DNA from: Bradyrhizobium sp. WD16
GTDB lineage: Bacteria; Pseudomonadota; Alphaproteobacteria; Rhizobiales; Xanthobacteraceae
Direction: 5' to 3'
Length of the DNA stretch: 64,000 nt
Assembly: GCF_024181725.1 (NCBI RefSeq)
Contig: NZ_CP028908.1
Coordinates: 4,329,501-4,393,500, forward strand
How positions within the stretch are numbered: the first letter of the stretch is position 1; each line of letters opens with the position of its first letter. Position numbers and translations under genes: made by a program. The notes under the pieces are model-generated. The model made no database searches. It saw only the letters and a list, made by a program, of their open reading frames with translations, and was not told where the DNA came from. This document shows positions 19,480-28,096 of this stretch, one piece after another.

Positions 19480-19542
19480 CTAGTGTGGCGTCTCGCAATT
19501 GCCTGCCGCAAAGGAATGCGAACGTTGGAAACGGGACACCAG
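19480..19542. repeat. Chimeric palindromic element: left arm of family A joined to right arm of family C
   Basis: CTAGTGTGGCGTCTCGCAAT with TGCCTGCCGCAAAGG is the A left half; it then switches to AATGCGAACGTTGGAAACGGGACACC, the C right half. The two halves cannot pair with each other. The surrounding 19369-19720 holds no recognised gene. Confidence 0.8.
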
Positions 19543-19720
19543 GGCTCAATGCCAAACTGGCGCAGCTCAATGGTTTTCCAGGGCCGGGTGCATGGAAGCC
19601 CGGCGCTGGCGTGGTTTTCGCATGGTGCCACCCGGGGCTGCAGGCCGCGGAGGTCGGTGCGGCGTTCCGGCCCACGAGGCGCGCGATCTGCCATCGCGCT
19701 GAAGAGCCATGGAGGCCGTG

Positions 19721-20149
19721 ATGAACCAGCACAGCAGCGTGATGAAGTTCTCCCATGTCAAACCGGGCGACACCGGCTATGTCGGCGGCGGCTTGCGCGA
19801 TTTCTTTCTCTATCGCGATCTCGGTATCGCCGAGGCGACCGGCGGGCAGGTGATCGCCCATCTGGTGAAGGCCAACCTGCCGCCGACCGACGGCACCGGC
19901 TGGCACCGCCACGATTGCAATTTCCAGATCGTGCTGATGATGAAGGGGTGGGCGAAATTCATGTACGAGGACACGGTCACGCTGGTCGAGGCGGGCGACT
20001 GTGTCCACCAGCGGCCCGGCATGACCCATTACCTTTTCGACTATTCCCCGGACATGGAATATCTGGAGATCGTCAGTCCGGCGGATTTCAAGACGGTCGA
20101 CACGCCTGCGCCGACAGGCGAGGTGCCGGCGGTCACGCCCTGGAAATAG
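19721..20149 (+). CDS. Cupin-domain protein
   Basis: 142 residues from ATG 19721, chosen because GGAGG lies five bases upstream (an ATG at 19709 precedes it). Single cupin barrel: motif 1 is TGWHRHDCNFQIVLMMKGWAK with the metal-ligand His pair, and motif 2 is EAGDCVHQRPGMTHYLFDYSP. Likely a metal-dependent small-molecule binding or oxygenase protein. It lies tail-to-tail with the oxalate/formate-type transporter, and many cupins act on oxalate, but this pairing may be coincidental. Confidence 0.85.
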   Translation: MNQHSSVMKFSHVKPGDTGYVGGGLRDFFLYRDLGIAEATGGQVIAHLVKANLPPTDGTGWHRHDCNFQIVLMMKGWAKFMYEDTVTLVEAGDCVHQRPGMTHYLFDYSPDMEYLEIVSPADFKTVDTPAPTGEVPAVTPWK

Positions 20150-20177
20150 TGGGGACTGCGACGCCTGCGTGGTCGAG

Positions 20178-20204
20178 CGGACGCCGCGCGAGGCGCGGCG
20201 TCCG
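20178..20204. terminator. Perfect 12-bp hairpin between convergent genes
   Basis: CGGACGCCGCGC-GAG-GCGCGGCGTCCG, lying between the cupin and transporter stops. There is no T-tract, so it is a probable but not classical bidirectional terminator. Confidence 0.6.
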
Positions 20205-20260
20205 TTGGTTTGATCTCCGTTGGTTTGATCTCCGTTGGTTTGATCTGCGTTGGTTTCATC
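20201..20260. repeat. Tandem 15-bp repeat, four copies
   Basis: The unit TCCGTTGGTTTGATC is perfect three times (20201-20245) and present once more with two changes (20246-20260). It begins on the hairpin and ends nine bases before the transporter stop codon. Confidence 0.95.
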
Positions 20261-20269
20261 TCCGGCAAA

Positions 20270-21553
20270 TCAGGCCGATGCGGCGGCGTCGGCGACCACG
20301 CGCCGCCGCCACGGCTTGAGCACGACAACCGCCAGCAGGGACGCGAGAATGTTGGCGCCGGCGGCGATCAGGAAGACCCTGTCCCAGCTGCCGCTGCCCT
20401 GCTGGACGTAGTTGGCGATCGGCACCAGCAGCGCAGCCGTTCCCTTCGCCGTATAGAGCAGTCCCGCATTGGTCGCGGCGAATTTGGCGCCGAAGGTATC
20501 GGTGCAGGTCGACGGGAACAGGCTGTAGATCTCGCCCCAGGCGAAGAACACGAAGCCCGACAGCAGCACGAACCACACCGGATCCTTGCCCCAGAGATAG
20601 AGCATGAAGATGCCGACGCCTTCCATCGCAAAGGCGATGAACATCGTGTTCTCGCGGCCGATATTGTCCGACACCCAGCCGAAGAACGGACGGGTGAGGC
20701 CGTTGAGCACCCGGTCGATCGTGGCGGCGAAGGTGATCGCCGTCATCGTCATGCCGAGCAGGGTGACCGGCACGGCATCGACCCTGATGTCGGCGGCGAT
20801 CGGCTTGAGGTTGGCGGTGATCATCAGGCCGCCGGCGCCGACGATGACGAACATGAAGTACATCAGCCAGAAGATCGGCTGCTTGATGACTTCGACTGGT
20901 CCGTAATTGCGGCGCGACTGGATCACGTTGGCATTCGACGTCACCGCCGGCACCTGTCCCGGTTTCGGCGCCAGCAGCACCAGGGAGAGCAGGCAGATCA
21001 CGATGCCCTGTCCGATGCCGAAATTGAAGAACGCCGCCTGGAAGCCGCTGCTGGCGATCATCGCCTGGATCGGCGCCACCGTCAGCGCCGAGCCGGCGCC
21101 GAAGCCCGCGGCGGTGATGCCGGCGGCGAGCCCGCGCTTCTCCGGGAACCACTTCAGGGCGTTGCCGACGCAGGTGCCGTAGACCGCGCCGGCGCCGATG
21201 CCGGCGATGATCTGGGCGAAGTAGAATCCGGTCAGCGTATCGGCAAACGAGTTCATCACCCAGCCGACGGCGCAGAGCACGCCGCCGAACATCACGACAA
21301 TTCGCGGGCCGTATTTGTCGACGAACCATCCTTCGATCGGCACCAGCCAGGTCTCGAACAGCACGAAGAGCGTGAAGGCCCACTGGATCGCGGCGCGATC
21401 CCAGCCGAATTTCTTCTGGATGTCCGGCACGAAAAAGGTCCAGCCGTATTGCAGATTGGCGATCATGACCATGCAGACGACGCCGATCGTCAGCTGCATC
21501 CATCGATATCCATCCCCGACCCGTGCCGTCGGCACGGACGCTGTCATCGTCAT
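20270..21553 (-). CDS. MFS transporter, oxalate/formate antiporter (OFA) family
   Basis: 427 residues and 12 membrane helices. The start ATG at 21553 has a GGGAG ribosome site; the frame is open to 21649. OFA signatures: YGWTFFVPDIQKKFGWDRAAIQWAFTLFV is split across helix 1-2, then WFVDKYGPRIVV, GIGAGAVYGTCVGNALKWFPEKRGLAAG and GWVSDNIGRENTMF. Relatives exchange oxalate for formate across the inner membrane. A short gene with a good ribosome site (21681-21908) lies just upstream on the same strand and probably shares its transcript. Confidence 0.93.
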   Translation of the reverse strand: MTMTASVPTARVGDGYRWMQLTIGVVCMVMIANLQYGWTFFVPDIQKKFGWDRAAIQWAFTLFVLFETWLVPIEGWFVDKYGPRIVVMFGGVLCAVGWVMNSFADTLTGFYFAQIIAGIGAGAVYGTCVGNALKWFPEKRGLAAGITAAGFGAGSALTVAPIQAMIASSGFQAAFFNFGIGQGIVICLLSLVLLAPKPGQVPAVTSNANVIQSRRNYGPVEVIKQPIFWLMYFMFVIVGAGGLMITANLKPIAADIRVDAVPVTLLGMTMTAITFAATIDRVLNGLTRPFFGWVSDNIGRENTMFIAFAMEGVGIFMLYLWGKDPVWFVLLSGFVFFAWGEIYSLFPSTCTDTFGAKFAATNAGLLYTAKGTAALLVPIANYVQQGSGSWDRVFLIAAGANILASLLAVVVLKPWRRRVVADAAASA

Positions 21554-21680
21554 CGTCGTCACTCCCTTTTTGCCTTGCGGCCTTGTCGGCCGACTTGGGT
21601 GTTCAGGAACTCGGTTGTTCGCGACTTCGGTACTCAAGAACTCGGGCACTTGAAAATAGCGTGCTTCGCTTGCGCCCTCT

Positions 21681-21908
21681 TCAGAAAGGGCCTGTCATCC
21701 AGCCGCGGCCGAAGCCGAGTTCGGCCTCGGCGATGGCTTCGGCCCCGCGCAACAGCGTCTGCAGCAGCGTTGCCGCCGAGATCGACTGGCCCTGCAGCAG
21801 CGTCGACAGAAAGACAAGCGAGAGCGGCACCATCGCGAGATGCAGGACAAAGATGTCGCAGCTCTCGCGCCAGGTGTGACGGCGGCGCGCCGGCAGGAGG
21901 GTCGGCAT
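21681..21908 (-). CDS. Small membrane protein upstream of the OFA transporter
   Basis: 75 residues with an excellent ribosome site (GGAGG, seven bases before ATG 21908). One hydrophobic helix (FVLHLAMVPLSLVFLSTLLQG) follows a basic N-terminus; the tail ends GFGRGWMTGPF. I do not know a named family. Same strand as the transporter and 127 bases upstream, so it may be an accessory subunit or simply co-transcribed. Confidence 0.7.
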   Translation of the reverse strand: MPTLLPARRRHTWRESCDIFVLHLAMVPLSLVFLSTLLQGQSISAATLLQTLLRGAEAIAEAELGFGRGWMTGPF

Positions 21909-21928
21909 GGTGTTTCCTCCGTGTTGTC

Positions 21929-22687
21929 TCAGCCCTTCATCAGCGTATCGGCAATGCCGCGCATCACGTTCGCCGGCCGCCGGCCGGTGAGGGCGTAGAA
22001 GGTCGAGCCGCGCTGCCAGTAGACCGTGGTTTGATCCTGCGTTCGCGCCACCGTCAGGCCGATGGAGTGCGGCCGGTCGGTGCGCATGGCGAACAGTGAC
22101 AGTTCGCCGGCGTCGCCGGCCGACAGCGTCGCTTCGACGCCGTCGCCGCCCTGGGACGGATAGATCAGCGCGTCGGCGAGCCGCCAGCCCTGCTTGAGGT
22201 GGGGCATGGCGACCTGGCTGCGCGCGAACACCCCTTCGACATTCTCCGATCGCGCCTGGGCGCGCTGCAGGCTCATGCGATAGGCATGCACGGCGTCGAC
22301 GACGAAGGCGGGCGTTTCATCGCTGTCGGCGATGACGAAGGCGCCGGCCTGCCAGTGAGCATACCAGCCGATGGCGATGAGGGCGACAACAGCCGCTGCG
22401 CGGCCAGCCATCCGGCTGGCGCGGCGCAGCAGAAATCGCGTCTGGAGCCTGCGGGCCGCGGCACTCAGCCGCGGCGATGGCGGCGCCGGCACGGCGGTGA
22501 AGGCCGATTTCAACGAACGGCGCGCATGGATATCGGCGAAGATGCGGGTTGCGGCAGCGGGATTGCGGGCGAGGAAGTCGGCAACCGCGGCCTCGCGGCG
22601 AGGATCGAGCTGGCCGTCGACATAGGCCAGGAGATCGTCTTCGGCGACGGGATCGGCAAGGGCGGCGTGGGCGAGGAGATCAGTCAT
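21929..22687 (-). CDS. Transmembrane anti-sigma factor
   Basis: 252 residues. The N-terminal anti-sigma domain has DLLAYVDGQLDPRREAAVADFLARNP, followed by one membrane helix (AAVVALIAIGWYAHW) and a periplasmic domain of about 140 residues (SQVAMPHLKQGWRLADALIYP). Its start overlaps the end of the sigma-factor gene by 8 bases, giving translational coupling. It would hold the ECF sigma factor at the membrane until a signal arrives. No zinc-binding HxxxCxxC is visible, so it belongs to the non-ZAS class. Confidence 0.9.
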   Translation of the reverse strand: MTDLLAHAALADPVAEDDLLAYVDGQLDPRREAAVADFLARNPAAATRIFADIHARRSLKSAFTAVPAPPSPRLSAAARRLQTRFLLRRASRMAGRAAAVVALIAIGWYAHWQAGAFVIADSDETPAFVVDAVHAYRMSLQRAQARSENVEGVFARSQVAMPHLKQGWRLADALIYPSQGGDGVEATLSAGDAGELSLFAMRTDRPHSIGLTVARTQDQTTVYWQRGSTFYALTGRRPANVMRGIADTLMKG

Positions 22688-23228
22688 GGCGGACGCTCAC
22701 CAGTCGCGGTCGGCCACCGGACAGCGCCGCAACGCCTGGCTGATCGTTACGGTCCTCCGTGGCGCGCAGGGCGGCGCGCGCCCGGCCGATCCGCGACATC
22801 AGCGTGCCGAGCGGAATGCCGAGGGTTTCGGCGGCTTCGGCGTAGCTGAGATCCTCGACGGCGACGAGATAGAGCGCGGCCCGCTGTTCGTCCGGCAGGG
22901 CTTCGAAAGCGCGCATGGTGTCCTGAAGCTGAAGATGGGCATCCTGCGGCGGCGCCGCTTCGTTTGCCGCGGTGCCGGCAACGTCGCCGGCCCGGCGGGC
23001 GTCGGCGGCGGCCCGCCGCCGCTGGTCGATGAAGGTGTTATGGAGGATCGCGCGCAGCCAGCCGCTCAGGTTGTCGCCGTCGCGATAGGTCGAGGCGCGC
23101 TCCATGGCCCGCAGCAGCGTGTCGTGCACCAGGTCCTCGGCGCGGCCGTGGTCCCGCGTCAACGCCCGCGCGTAGCGCCGAAGCGATGCCAGCGAGGCGA
23201 TGATGTCATGGCGCCCGAAAATGCTCAT
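22680..23228 (-). CDS. ECF-type RNA polymerase sigma factor
   Basis: 182 residues from ATG 23228. Region 2 is seen in RRYARALTRDHGRAEDLVHDTLLRAMER, and region 4 in EQRAALYLVAVEDLSYAEAAETLGIPLGTLMSRIGRARAAL. Two-gene operon with its anti-sigma. The upstream in-frame extension to 23318 (overlapping the Wzy/ligase gene end) is not supported by family length. The regulon is not visible; the next same-strand genes are the OFA transporter unit, which is a plausible target. Confidence 0.93.
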   Translation of the reverse strand: MSIFGRHDIIASLASLRRYARALTRDHGRAEDLVHDTLLRAMERASTYRDGDNLSGWLRAILHNTFIDQRRRAAADARRAGDVAGTAANEAAPPQDAHLQLQDTMRAFEALPDEQRAALYLVAVEDLSYAEAAETLGIPLGTLMSRIGRARAALRATEDRNDQPGVAALSGGRPRLVSVRHD

Positions 23229-23280
23229 CGACCGGTATACGAAGTCGCATCCGGTTTTCATCCTCGCAGGCGGAGGGAAA

Positions 23281-24552
23281 TCAGGGAGGTGGTGCGAAAT
23301 GTCGCGGTGGCGTGACATATTGCCACGCCGCGGCGAACATCCCCCACAGCAGGCCCAGCATCATCCAGAAATGGCGCCAGTGATCGGTGTCGATGATGAA
23401 GCTTTCGCCGACGGCGCCGATGAAGGCGGCGAAGATCGCGAGGTAGGCGCGCTGCCAGGGCACCCGCACGAAGACGTGCCGCGATGCGAGATAGACGCTG
23501 GAAAAGATCAGCGCCGGATAGCAGATCCCCGACAGCCAGCCTCCGGACATGAAGGCGTTCAGGTACGAGTTGTGGGTGTCCTCCGGGAAATAATTGTGAA
23601 ACTGCAGGGGGCCGATGCCGAGAGGCAGGTCGAGCGCCATCTGGGCGCCGAGGACATAGCGGCCGAAACGACCGAAGCGGCCGGCATCGTAGCTCTGTTC
23701 CAGTGCGGCGCGTTCCTTGAACAGGTTGCCGATGGTGTCGAAGGACAACAGCACAGCCAGCGCGGCGGCTGCGAGCGCGATGCCAAGGACCGCGAGGACG
23801 ACCATTCTGCGGCGCAGCATGGTCGACGGGGTGGTCAGGTACATCAGCGCGAACAGCAGCACCGAGGCGAAGACCAGCTGGCCCCAGGCGGCGCGCGAGA
23901 ATGACAGCAGCACGGCAAGGGCAATGAGGGCGAGAGCCAGCGCATTGCGCAGCGCCCGGCCGGGAGTGTCGATCAGCACGCTTTGCAGCGCGAACAGGGC
24001 CGGCAGGATCAGGAACGCGCCGAGCACATTGGGATCCTTGAACGTGCCGGCGGCGCGGCCGTAGAGGGTGAAGGCCTCCGGGTGGCCGGGCACCAGATGG
24101 AAGTAGCCGACGATGCCCGCGAGCGAGGTGACCACCGCGCCGGCGATGAGCCCGCCGCGCAGGGCGTCGAGCCGCGCGGCGGTGTCGTCGGCGACGATCA
24201 TGGCAAAGATCACGGCACAGACCGCCATGTACCAGGAGGTGAGGATCCAGCTCAGGATCTCGGAGCTGTCCATCAGCCAGGCGGCGCAGATGGTGTAGCC
24301 GATATTGAGCAGGAACAGCAGCGCGATCAGCGGCAGGAACGCGGCGCGCAGCCGCAGTCCGGTGGCGCCGAACACCAGCAGCATGGTCAGCACGGCGATT
24401 TCATAAGGGCTCGGCTCGACGATGACGATCGCGCCGGCGAAACCGGCGAACCACAACAGCGCGCGCTGGAGGGGCACGACACCCGGCGCCTGCGAAGTTG
24501 CCGGAACGACGAGGCGGGCCGCCGTGCTCTGGGCCATCACTGAACTCTTCAC
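23281..24552 (-). CDS. O-antigen ligase/polymerase (Wzy_C) family membrane protein
   Basis: 423 residues with about 11 hydrophobic segments. The conserved periplasmic-loop signature is present: FKDPNVLGAFLILP, SFSRAAWGQLVF, and GIGPLQFHNYFPEDTHNSYLN, where DTHNSYL is the hallmark of Wzy/WaaL family enzymes acting on lipid-linked glycans. Belongs to the exopolysaccharide locus but is separated from it by 330 bases of four tandem palindromic elements. Start ATG at 24552, with a second at 24537; neither has a strong ribosome site. The ECF gene follows on the same strand. Confidence 0.88.
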   Translation of the reverse strand: MKSSVMAQSTAARLVVPATSQAPGVVPLQRALLWFAGFAGAIVIVEPSPYEIAVLTMLLVFGATGLRLRAAFLPLIALLFLLNIGYTICAAWLMDSSEILSWILTSWYMAVCAVIFAMIVADDTAARLDALRGGLIAGAVVTSLAGIVGYFHLVPGHPEAFTLYGRAAGTFKDPNVLGAFLILPALFALQSVLIDTPGRALRNALALALIALAVLLSFSRAAWGQLVFASVLLFALMYLTTPSTMLRRRMVVLAVLGIALAAAALAVLLSFDTIGNLFKERAALEQSYDAGRFGRFGRYVLGAQMALDLPLGIGPLQFHNYFPEDTHNSYLNAFMSGGWLSGICYPALIFSSVYLASRHVFVRVPWQRAYLAIFAAFIGAVGESFIIDTDHWRHFWMMLGLLWGMFAAAWQYVTPPRHFAPPP

Positions 24553-24553
24553 C

Positions 24554-24628
24554 CTAGTGTCCTGTCTCCGAATTACCGCTCCATTTGCCTCATGCTCGCA
24601 CGGTCATTCGGAGACATAAGGACACTAG
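24554..24628. repeat. Family B palindromic element (first of a B-C-D-A array)
   Basis: CTAGTGTCCTGTCTCCGAAT to CATTCGGAGACATAAGGACACTAG; one mismatch in the stem. It begins two bases upstream of the Wzy/ligase start codon and is followed by linker CAAAATCAAAGTG. Confidence 0.93.
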
Positions 24629-24641
24629 CAAAATCAAAGTG

Positions 24642-24717
24642 CTAGTGTCCTGTTTCCAACGTTCGTATCCCATTGCAGCAGGCGCTCATACGAACGTTGG
24701 AAACAAGGGGACACTAG
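24642..24717. repeat. Family C palindromic element (second of array)
   Basis: Inner stem TTTCCAACGTTCGTAT/ATACGAACGTTGGAAA with loop CCCATTGCAGCAGGCGCTC. The same copy, almost base for base, occurs at 37764-37839. Followed by linker CATCATTATGATT. Confidence 0.93.
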
Positions 24718-24730
24718 CATCATTATGATT

Positions 24731-24808
24731 CTAGTGTGGTTTTGGATCTGACGCTCGTTCGAAGAACTCGCTGCAATACTGAAACGAGCGTCAGATCCAC
24801 CACACTAG
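24731..24808. repeat. Family D palindromic element (third of array)
   Basis: CTAGTGTGGTTTTGGATCTG, loop CGAAGAACTCGCTGCAATACTG, then AACGAGCGTCAGATCCACCA to CACTAG. Its closing CTAG is also the opening CTAG of the next element. Confidence 0.93.
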
Positions 24809-24883
24809 TGTGGCTTATGTCTCGCAATTGCCTACGAGAGGCTTGCCGCAAAGGCGGTAGGCAATTGCGAGACGCCACACTAG
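24805..24883. repeat. Family A palindromic element (fourth of array)
   Basis: Inverted A copy sharing its first CTAG with D. It ends 43 bases before the stop of the initiating sugar transferase gene. Confidence 0.93.
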
Positions 24884-24926
24884 GCCACGCCGGCCGATGC
24901 CGGCACTCGCACTTCGCTATCGTCGC

Positions 24927-26498
24927 TCAATAGGCATTGTCGGTCTTCAGCAGCGCCAGCGGCGTCTTGAACAGGATGTACAGGTCGAACAGCACCGACC
25001 AGTTTTCGATGTAGTAGAGATCGAACTCGACGCGCTTCTGGATCTTCTCGGCGTTGTCGATCTCGCCGCGCCAGCCGTTGATCTGGGCCCAGCCCGTGAT
25101 GCCGGGCTTGACGCGGTGGCGGGCGAAATATCCGTCCACCGCCTCGTCGAACAGCTTGTTCTCCAGCTTGCCCTGCACCGCATGGGGGCGGGGGCCGACC
25201 AGCGACAGGTTGCCCTTGAACACCACGTTGAACAGCTGGGGAAGCTCGTCGAGGCTGGTCTTGCGGATGAAGCGGCCGACCCGCGTCACCCGTGGATCAT
25301 TCCTGGTCACCACCCTGGAGGCTGCAGGGTCTGCCTGGTGGTGATAGAGCGAGCGGAGTTTGAAGACGTCGATGCGTTCGTTGTTGAAGCCGAAGCGCTT
25401 CTGGCGGAAGAGCACCGGCCCCGGGCTGTCGAGCTTGATGGCCAGGGCCACCAGCGCCATGATCGGCGACACCAGCAGCAGGATGAGGCCGCCGACGACG
25501 CGATCGAACAGCGATTTCAGGACCAGGTCCCAGTCGGTGATCGGCTGCTCGAAGACGTGCAGGGTCGGCACGTCGCCGAGATAGGAATAGGAGCGCGGCC
25601 GGAAGCGCAGCGCATTGGTGTGGGCCGACAGGTGGATGTCGACCGGCAGCACCCACAATTTCCGCAGCATGTCGAGGATGCGCGTCTCGGCCGAGATCGG
25701 CAGGGCGAACAGCACGAGGTCGACGCGGGTGCGGCGGGCGAATTCGACGATGTCGTCGATCTTGCCGAGCTTGGGCAGGCCGGCGCAGGTGGTCTGGACG
25801 CGGCTGTCGCTGCGATCGTCGAACACGCCGAGCAGCTTGATGTCGCTGTCCTCCTGGGTCCGCAGCGCATTGATCAGCTGTTCGCCGTTGGTGTCGGCGC
25901 CGATCACCACGGTGCGGCGGTCGAGCCGGCCGTCGCGCCCCCATTTGCGCACCACCATGCGAAGCGCCAGGCGCGAGCCGACCAGCACGGCGATGCCGCT
26001 GAAATAGAAGGCCGACAGCCACAGCCGCGAAAAATCGCTGCCGTGCTTGGCGAAGAAGGTGGCGCCGATGAACAGGAGAAACACCAGGGACCAGGATGAG
26101 ATCAGCCGCGTCAACTGCACCAGGCGGCCGCGGAAGGTTTGCACGTCGTAGATGTCGGCGGCCTGGAAGCCGATGACCGCCGCCACCGCAACGCCGAGGA
26201 TGACGAGGAGATAGGTCCAGCTGAAGCCGTTGCCCGGCACGACATAGGCGAGGTCGATCGCAATTCCGGTCGCGGCAATCAGCACGAAGTCGATCAGGCG
26301 CACGACGCCGGCGATGACCACCGGCGAGTAGGCGGAGCGGACCTTCTGGTTGGTCACCGCCAACGCGGCCGGCGACAGCCGCCGACGGCGCTCGACGAGC
26401 GGGGCGCCGGCCGGGCCGATCGCCGGCGCAGCCGCGGCGGCGTCGATCGTGGATCGGGCATCGGTCGGAGTCACGGGCAAGGCATCCGGTAGTTGCAA
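24927..26498 (-). CDS. Undecaprenyl-phosphate glycosyl-1-phosphate transferase (WcaJ/GumD type)
   Basis: 523 residues. Starts repeat-unit assembly by loading a sugar phosphate onto the lipid carrier. Four N-terminal membrane helices, a Rossmann-like CoA_binding_3 domain ([16 protein letters not shown], about residues 195-320), then the catalytic bacterial sugar transferase domain: [56 protein letters not shown] and [16 protein letters not shown]. Length and layout match polyisoprenyl-phosphate hexose-1-phosphate transferases. Leads the exopolysaccharide locus with the GT4 gene upstream on the same strand. Confidence 0.95.
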   Translation of the reverse strand: MQLPDALPVTPTDARSTIDAAAAAPAIGPAGAPLVERRRRLSPAALAVTNQKVRSAYSPVVIAGVVRLIDFVLIAATGIAIDLAYVVPGNGFSWTYLLVILGVAVAAVIGFQAADIYDVQTFRGRLVQLTRLISSWSLVFLLFIGATFFAKHGSDFSRLWLSAFYFSGIAVLVGSRLALRMVVRKWGRDGRLDRRTVVIGADTNGEQLINALRTQEDSDIKLLGVFDDRSDSRVQTTCAGLPKLGKIDDIVEFARRTRVDLVLFALPISAETRILDMLRKLWVLPVDIHLSAHTNALRFRPRSYSYLGDVPTLHVFEQPITDWDLVLKSLFDRVVGGLILLLVSPIMALVALAIKLDSPGPVLFRQKRFGFNNERIDVFKLRSLYHHQADPAASRVVTRNDPRVTRVGRFIRKTSLDELPQLFNVVFKGNLSLVGPRPHAVQGKLENKLFDEAVDGYFARHRVKPGITGWAQINGWRGEIDNAEKIQKRVEFDLYYIENWSVLFDLYILFKTPLALLKTDNAY

Positions 26499-26600
26499 TA
26501 GAATACGACAACAGATGGCGGCGGACGATGGCGGTCGACGATTTGATCTTCCCCGGATACCGGAGAAATCGAAAAAAATCGTTATTGCAGAAGGGTTCGG

Positions 26601-27743
26601 TTAACGGCGGGCGAACGCCGCGCGGTAGCCCGCGAGGACCCCTTCGACCATCGCCTTCTGGGAAAAATGCATGAAGACGCGCTCGCGCAGGTCCTTGGCC
26701 CGGGCGATCGTCCGGTCGGGGGCGGCGAGGGCGGCGGCGATGCCATCGGCCATGGCGCCGACATCGCCGGCTGCAAACAGCCCCGCCTCGTGCGGACCGA
26801 AGATCTCGGGAATGCCGCCGATCCGGGCGGCGATCATCGGGATCCCGGCCGCGGCGGCTTCGATGACGACATAGGGCATGGAATCGCCGCGCGAGGGCAC
26901 CACCAGCAGACGTCCCTTGGAGAAGCCGTAGCGCGCCTTGACATGGCCGATGAAGCGCACGGCCTCGGTGAGGCCGAGACGCTCCACCTGGGCCCTGAGC
27001 GCTCCGGTCTCCTCGCCGTCGCCGCCGAGGGTCAGCGTCACCGATCGCCCCGCCGCCCGCAACCGTGATATCGCCTCGATCAGGAGGTCGGCCCCCTTGA
27101 TGTGGCGAAACTCGCCCACATAGACGACGTCGGTGGCGTCCGGGGCGGTGACGACGGGATCGAATTCGCCGGCGGTGACGCCGTTGAAGACGGTGTGCAC
27201 GAGGCCCGACGGCTCGCCGATGCGCGCCTGATAGGTGTCGCGGGCGAAGGCGCTTTCGAACAGGAACAGTTCGGTACGGTTCATCAGCGCCCGTTCCAGC
27301 CGCAGGTAGAACTGGCCTTCGAACGTGTTCGGTCCGAAATGCAGCGATCCGCCATGGGGCGTATAGATGCGGATGCTGCTGCGCGCAGAGGGCCGCAGCC
27401 GGACGAAGGCGCCGGCCTTGGCGCCGTGACCGTGGAGCACGTTCGGCTTGAGCCGGTGCACGAGGTGGGCAAAGCGCAGCCAGACGACGAAGTCGGACGG
27501 GTGCGGCGCGCGATGGATCGGGATTCGATGGATGCCGAGTTTCATCCGCGGCGCGAGTTGGCCGAATGCTGTGTCGGCACGCTCGCCCCCGGTGAGGCTG
27601 TCGGCGACGATGCCGACCGCGTGGCCGCGTTCCGCCTGGCCCGCCGCGATATCGACGATATGGCGAAAGATGCCGCCGACCGGCGCGCGCACCGCGTGGA
27701 GGATGCGCAGGGGCTTCTCGCTCGTGGTCGTCGCCATCGTCAT
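26601..27743 (-). CDS. Glycosyltransferase family 4 protein
   Basis: 380 residues from ATG 27743. GT-B fold: the N-terminal LRILHAVRAPVGGIFRHIVDIAAG with the GG donor loop, VLHGHGAKAGAFVRL, IYTPHGGSLHF, then the C-terminal donor site VYVGEFRHIKGADLLIEA, VPSRGDSMPYVVIEAAAAGIPMI (the E-x7-E-like motif) and GGIPEIFG. Transfers a sugar onto the lipid-linked repeat of the exopolysaccharide. The longer frame to 27863 is antisense-like in composition and rejected. One base separates it from the small lipoprotein gene. Confidence 0.92.
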   Translation of the reverse strand: MTMATTTSEKPLRILHAVRAPVGGIFRHIVDIAAGQAERGHAVGIVADSLTGGERADTAFGQLAPRMKLGIHRIPIHRAPHPSDFVVWLRFAHLVHRLKPNVLHGHGAKAGAFVRLRPSARSSIRIYTPHGGSLHFGPNTFEGQFYLRLERALMNRTELFLFESAFARDTYQARIGEPSGLVHTVFNGVTAGEFDPVVTAPDATDVVYVGEFRHIKGADLLIEAISRLRAAGRSVTLTLGGDGEETGALRAQVERLGLTEAVRFIGHVKARYGFSKGRLLVVPSRGDSMPYVVIEAAAAGIPMIAARIGGIPEIFGPHEAGLFAAGDVGAMADGIAAALAAPDRTIARAKDLRERVFMHFSQKAMVEGVLAGYRAAFARR

Positions 27744-27744
27744 G

Positions 27745-27897
27745 TCAGGACCAGCGCTCGCTGACGACGACGGTGTCGCCGGGCTTGAGCAGGGCGCCGA
27801 GCGGCACGCTGGCGCGCACCGGTCCGCTCGCCTCGGTGCGGGTGATGCAGCCCGACAGGGCAAGCGCGAGCAGGCTGGCAGGCAATCGACAGGTCAT
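27745..27897 (-). CDS. Short lipoprotein resembling a polysaccharide-export (OPX/Wza-like) protein cut to its ends
   Basis: 50 residues from ATG 27897 (ATGs at 27915 and 27969 are alternatives). A lipoprotein signal with lipobox LSGC is followed by only about 32 residues ending LLKPGDTVVVSERWS, the typical last strand of Wza/BexD-type export proteins (PGD.I.V.ER). The whole PES and SLBB region that should lie between (about 150-350 residues) is missing. It could be an internal deletion product or a genuine small lipoprotein. Located between the GT4 and the divergent Wzc-like gene, where an OPX gene would be expected. Confidence 0.55.
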   Translation of the reverse strand: MTCRLPASLLALALSGCITRTEASGPVRASVPLGALLKPGDTVVVSERWS

Positions 27898-28096
27898 TCT
27901 GCGGCGGCACCGCATGTCGAGAATCCATTGAAAAATAATCGGGCGATTAACGGCTTTGATGGTTAACAAAGGGTGATTCCGTCGCCGGGGCGGTGCCTGA
28001 CCTGCCCGCGACCGTGTGGATTAACGCCGCAGCAACCTTAATGGAGTGTAATCGGCGGGTGGCGGATCTCGTCGGTTGCGATTGAGGAGCGTGGTG

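Noticed and set aside
20210-22099. 629-codon plus-strand frame across the OFA gene
   Set aside because: Antisense shadow starting in the 15-bp tandem repeat; no domain and no ribosome site.
24554-24883. CRISPR array
   Set aside because: The repeats are long palindromes of four different kinds with short conserved linkers. There are no equal-length unique spacers and no cas genes.
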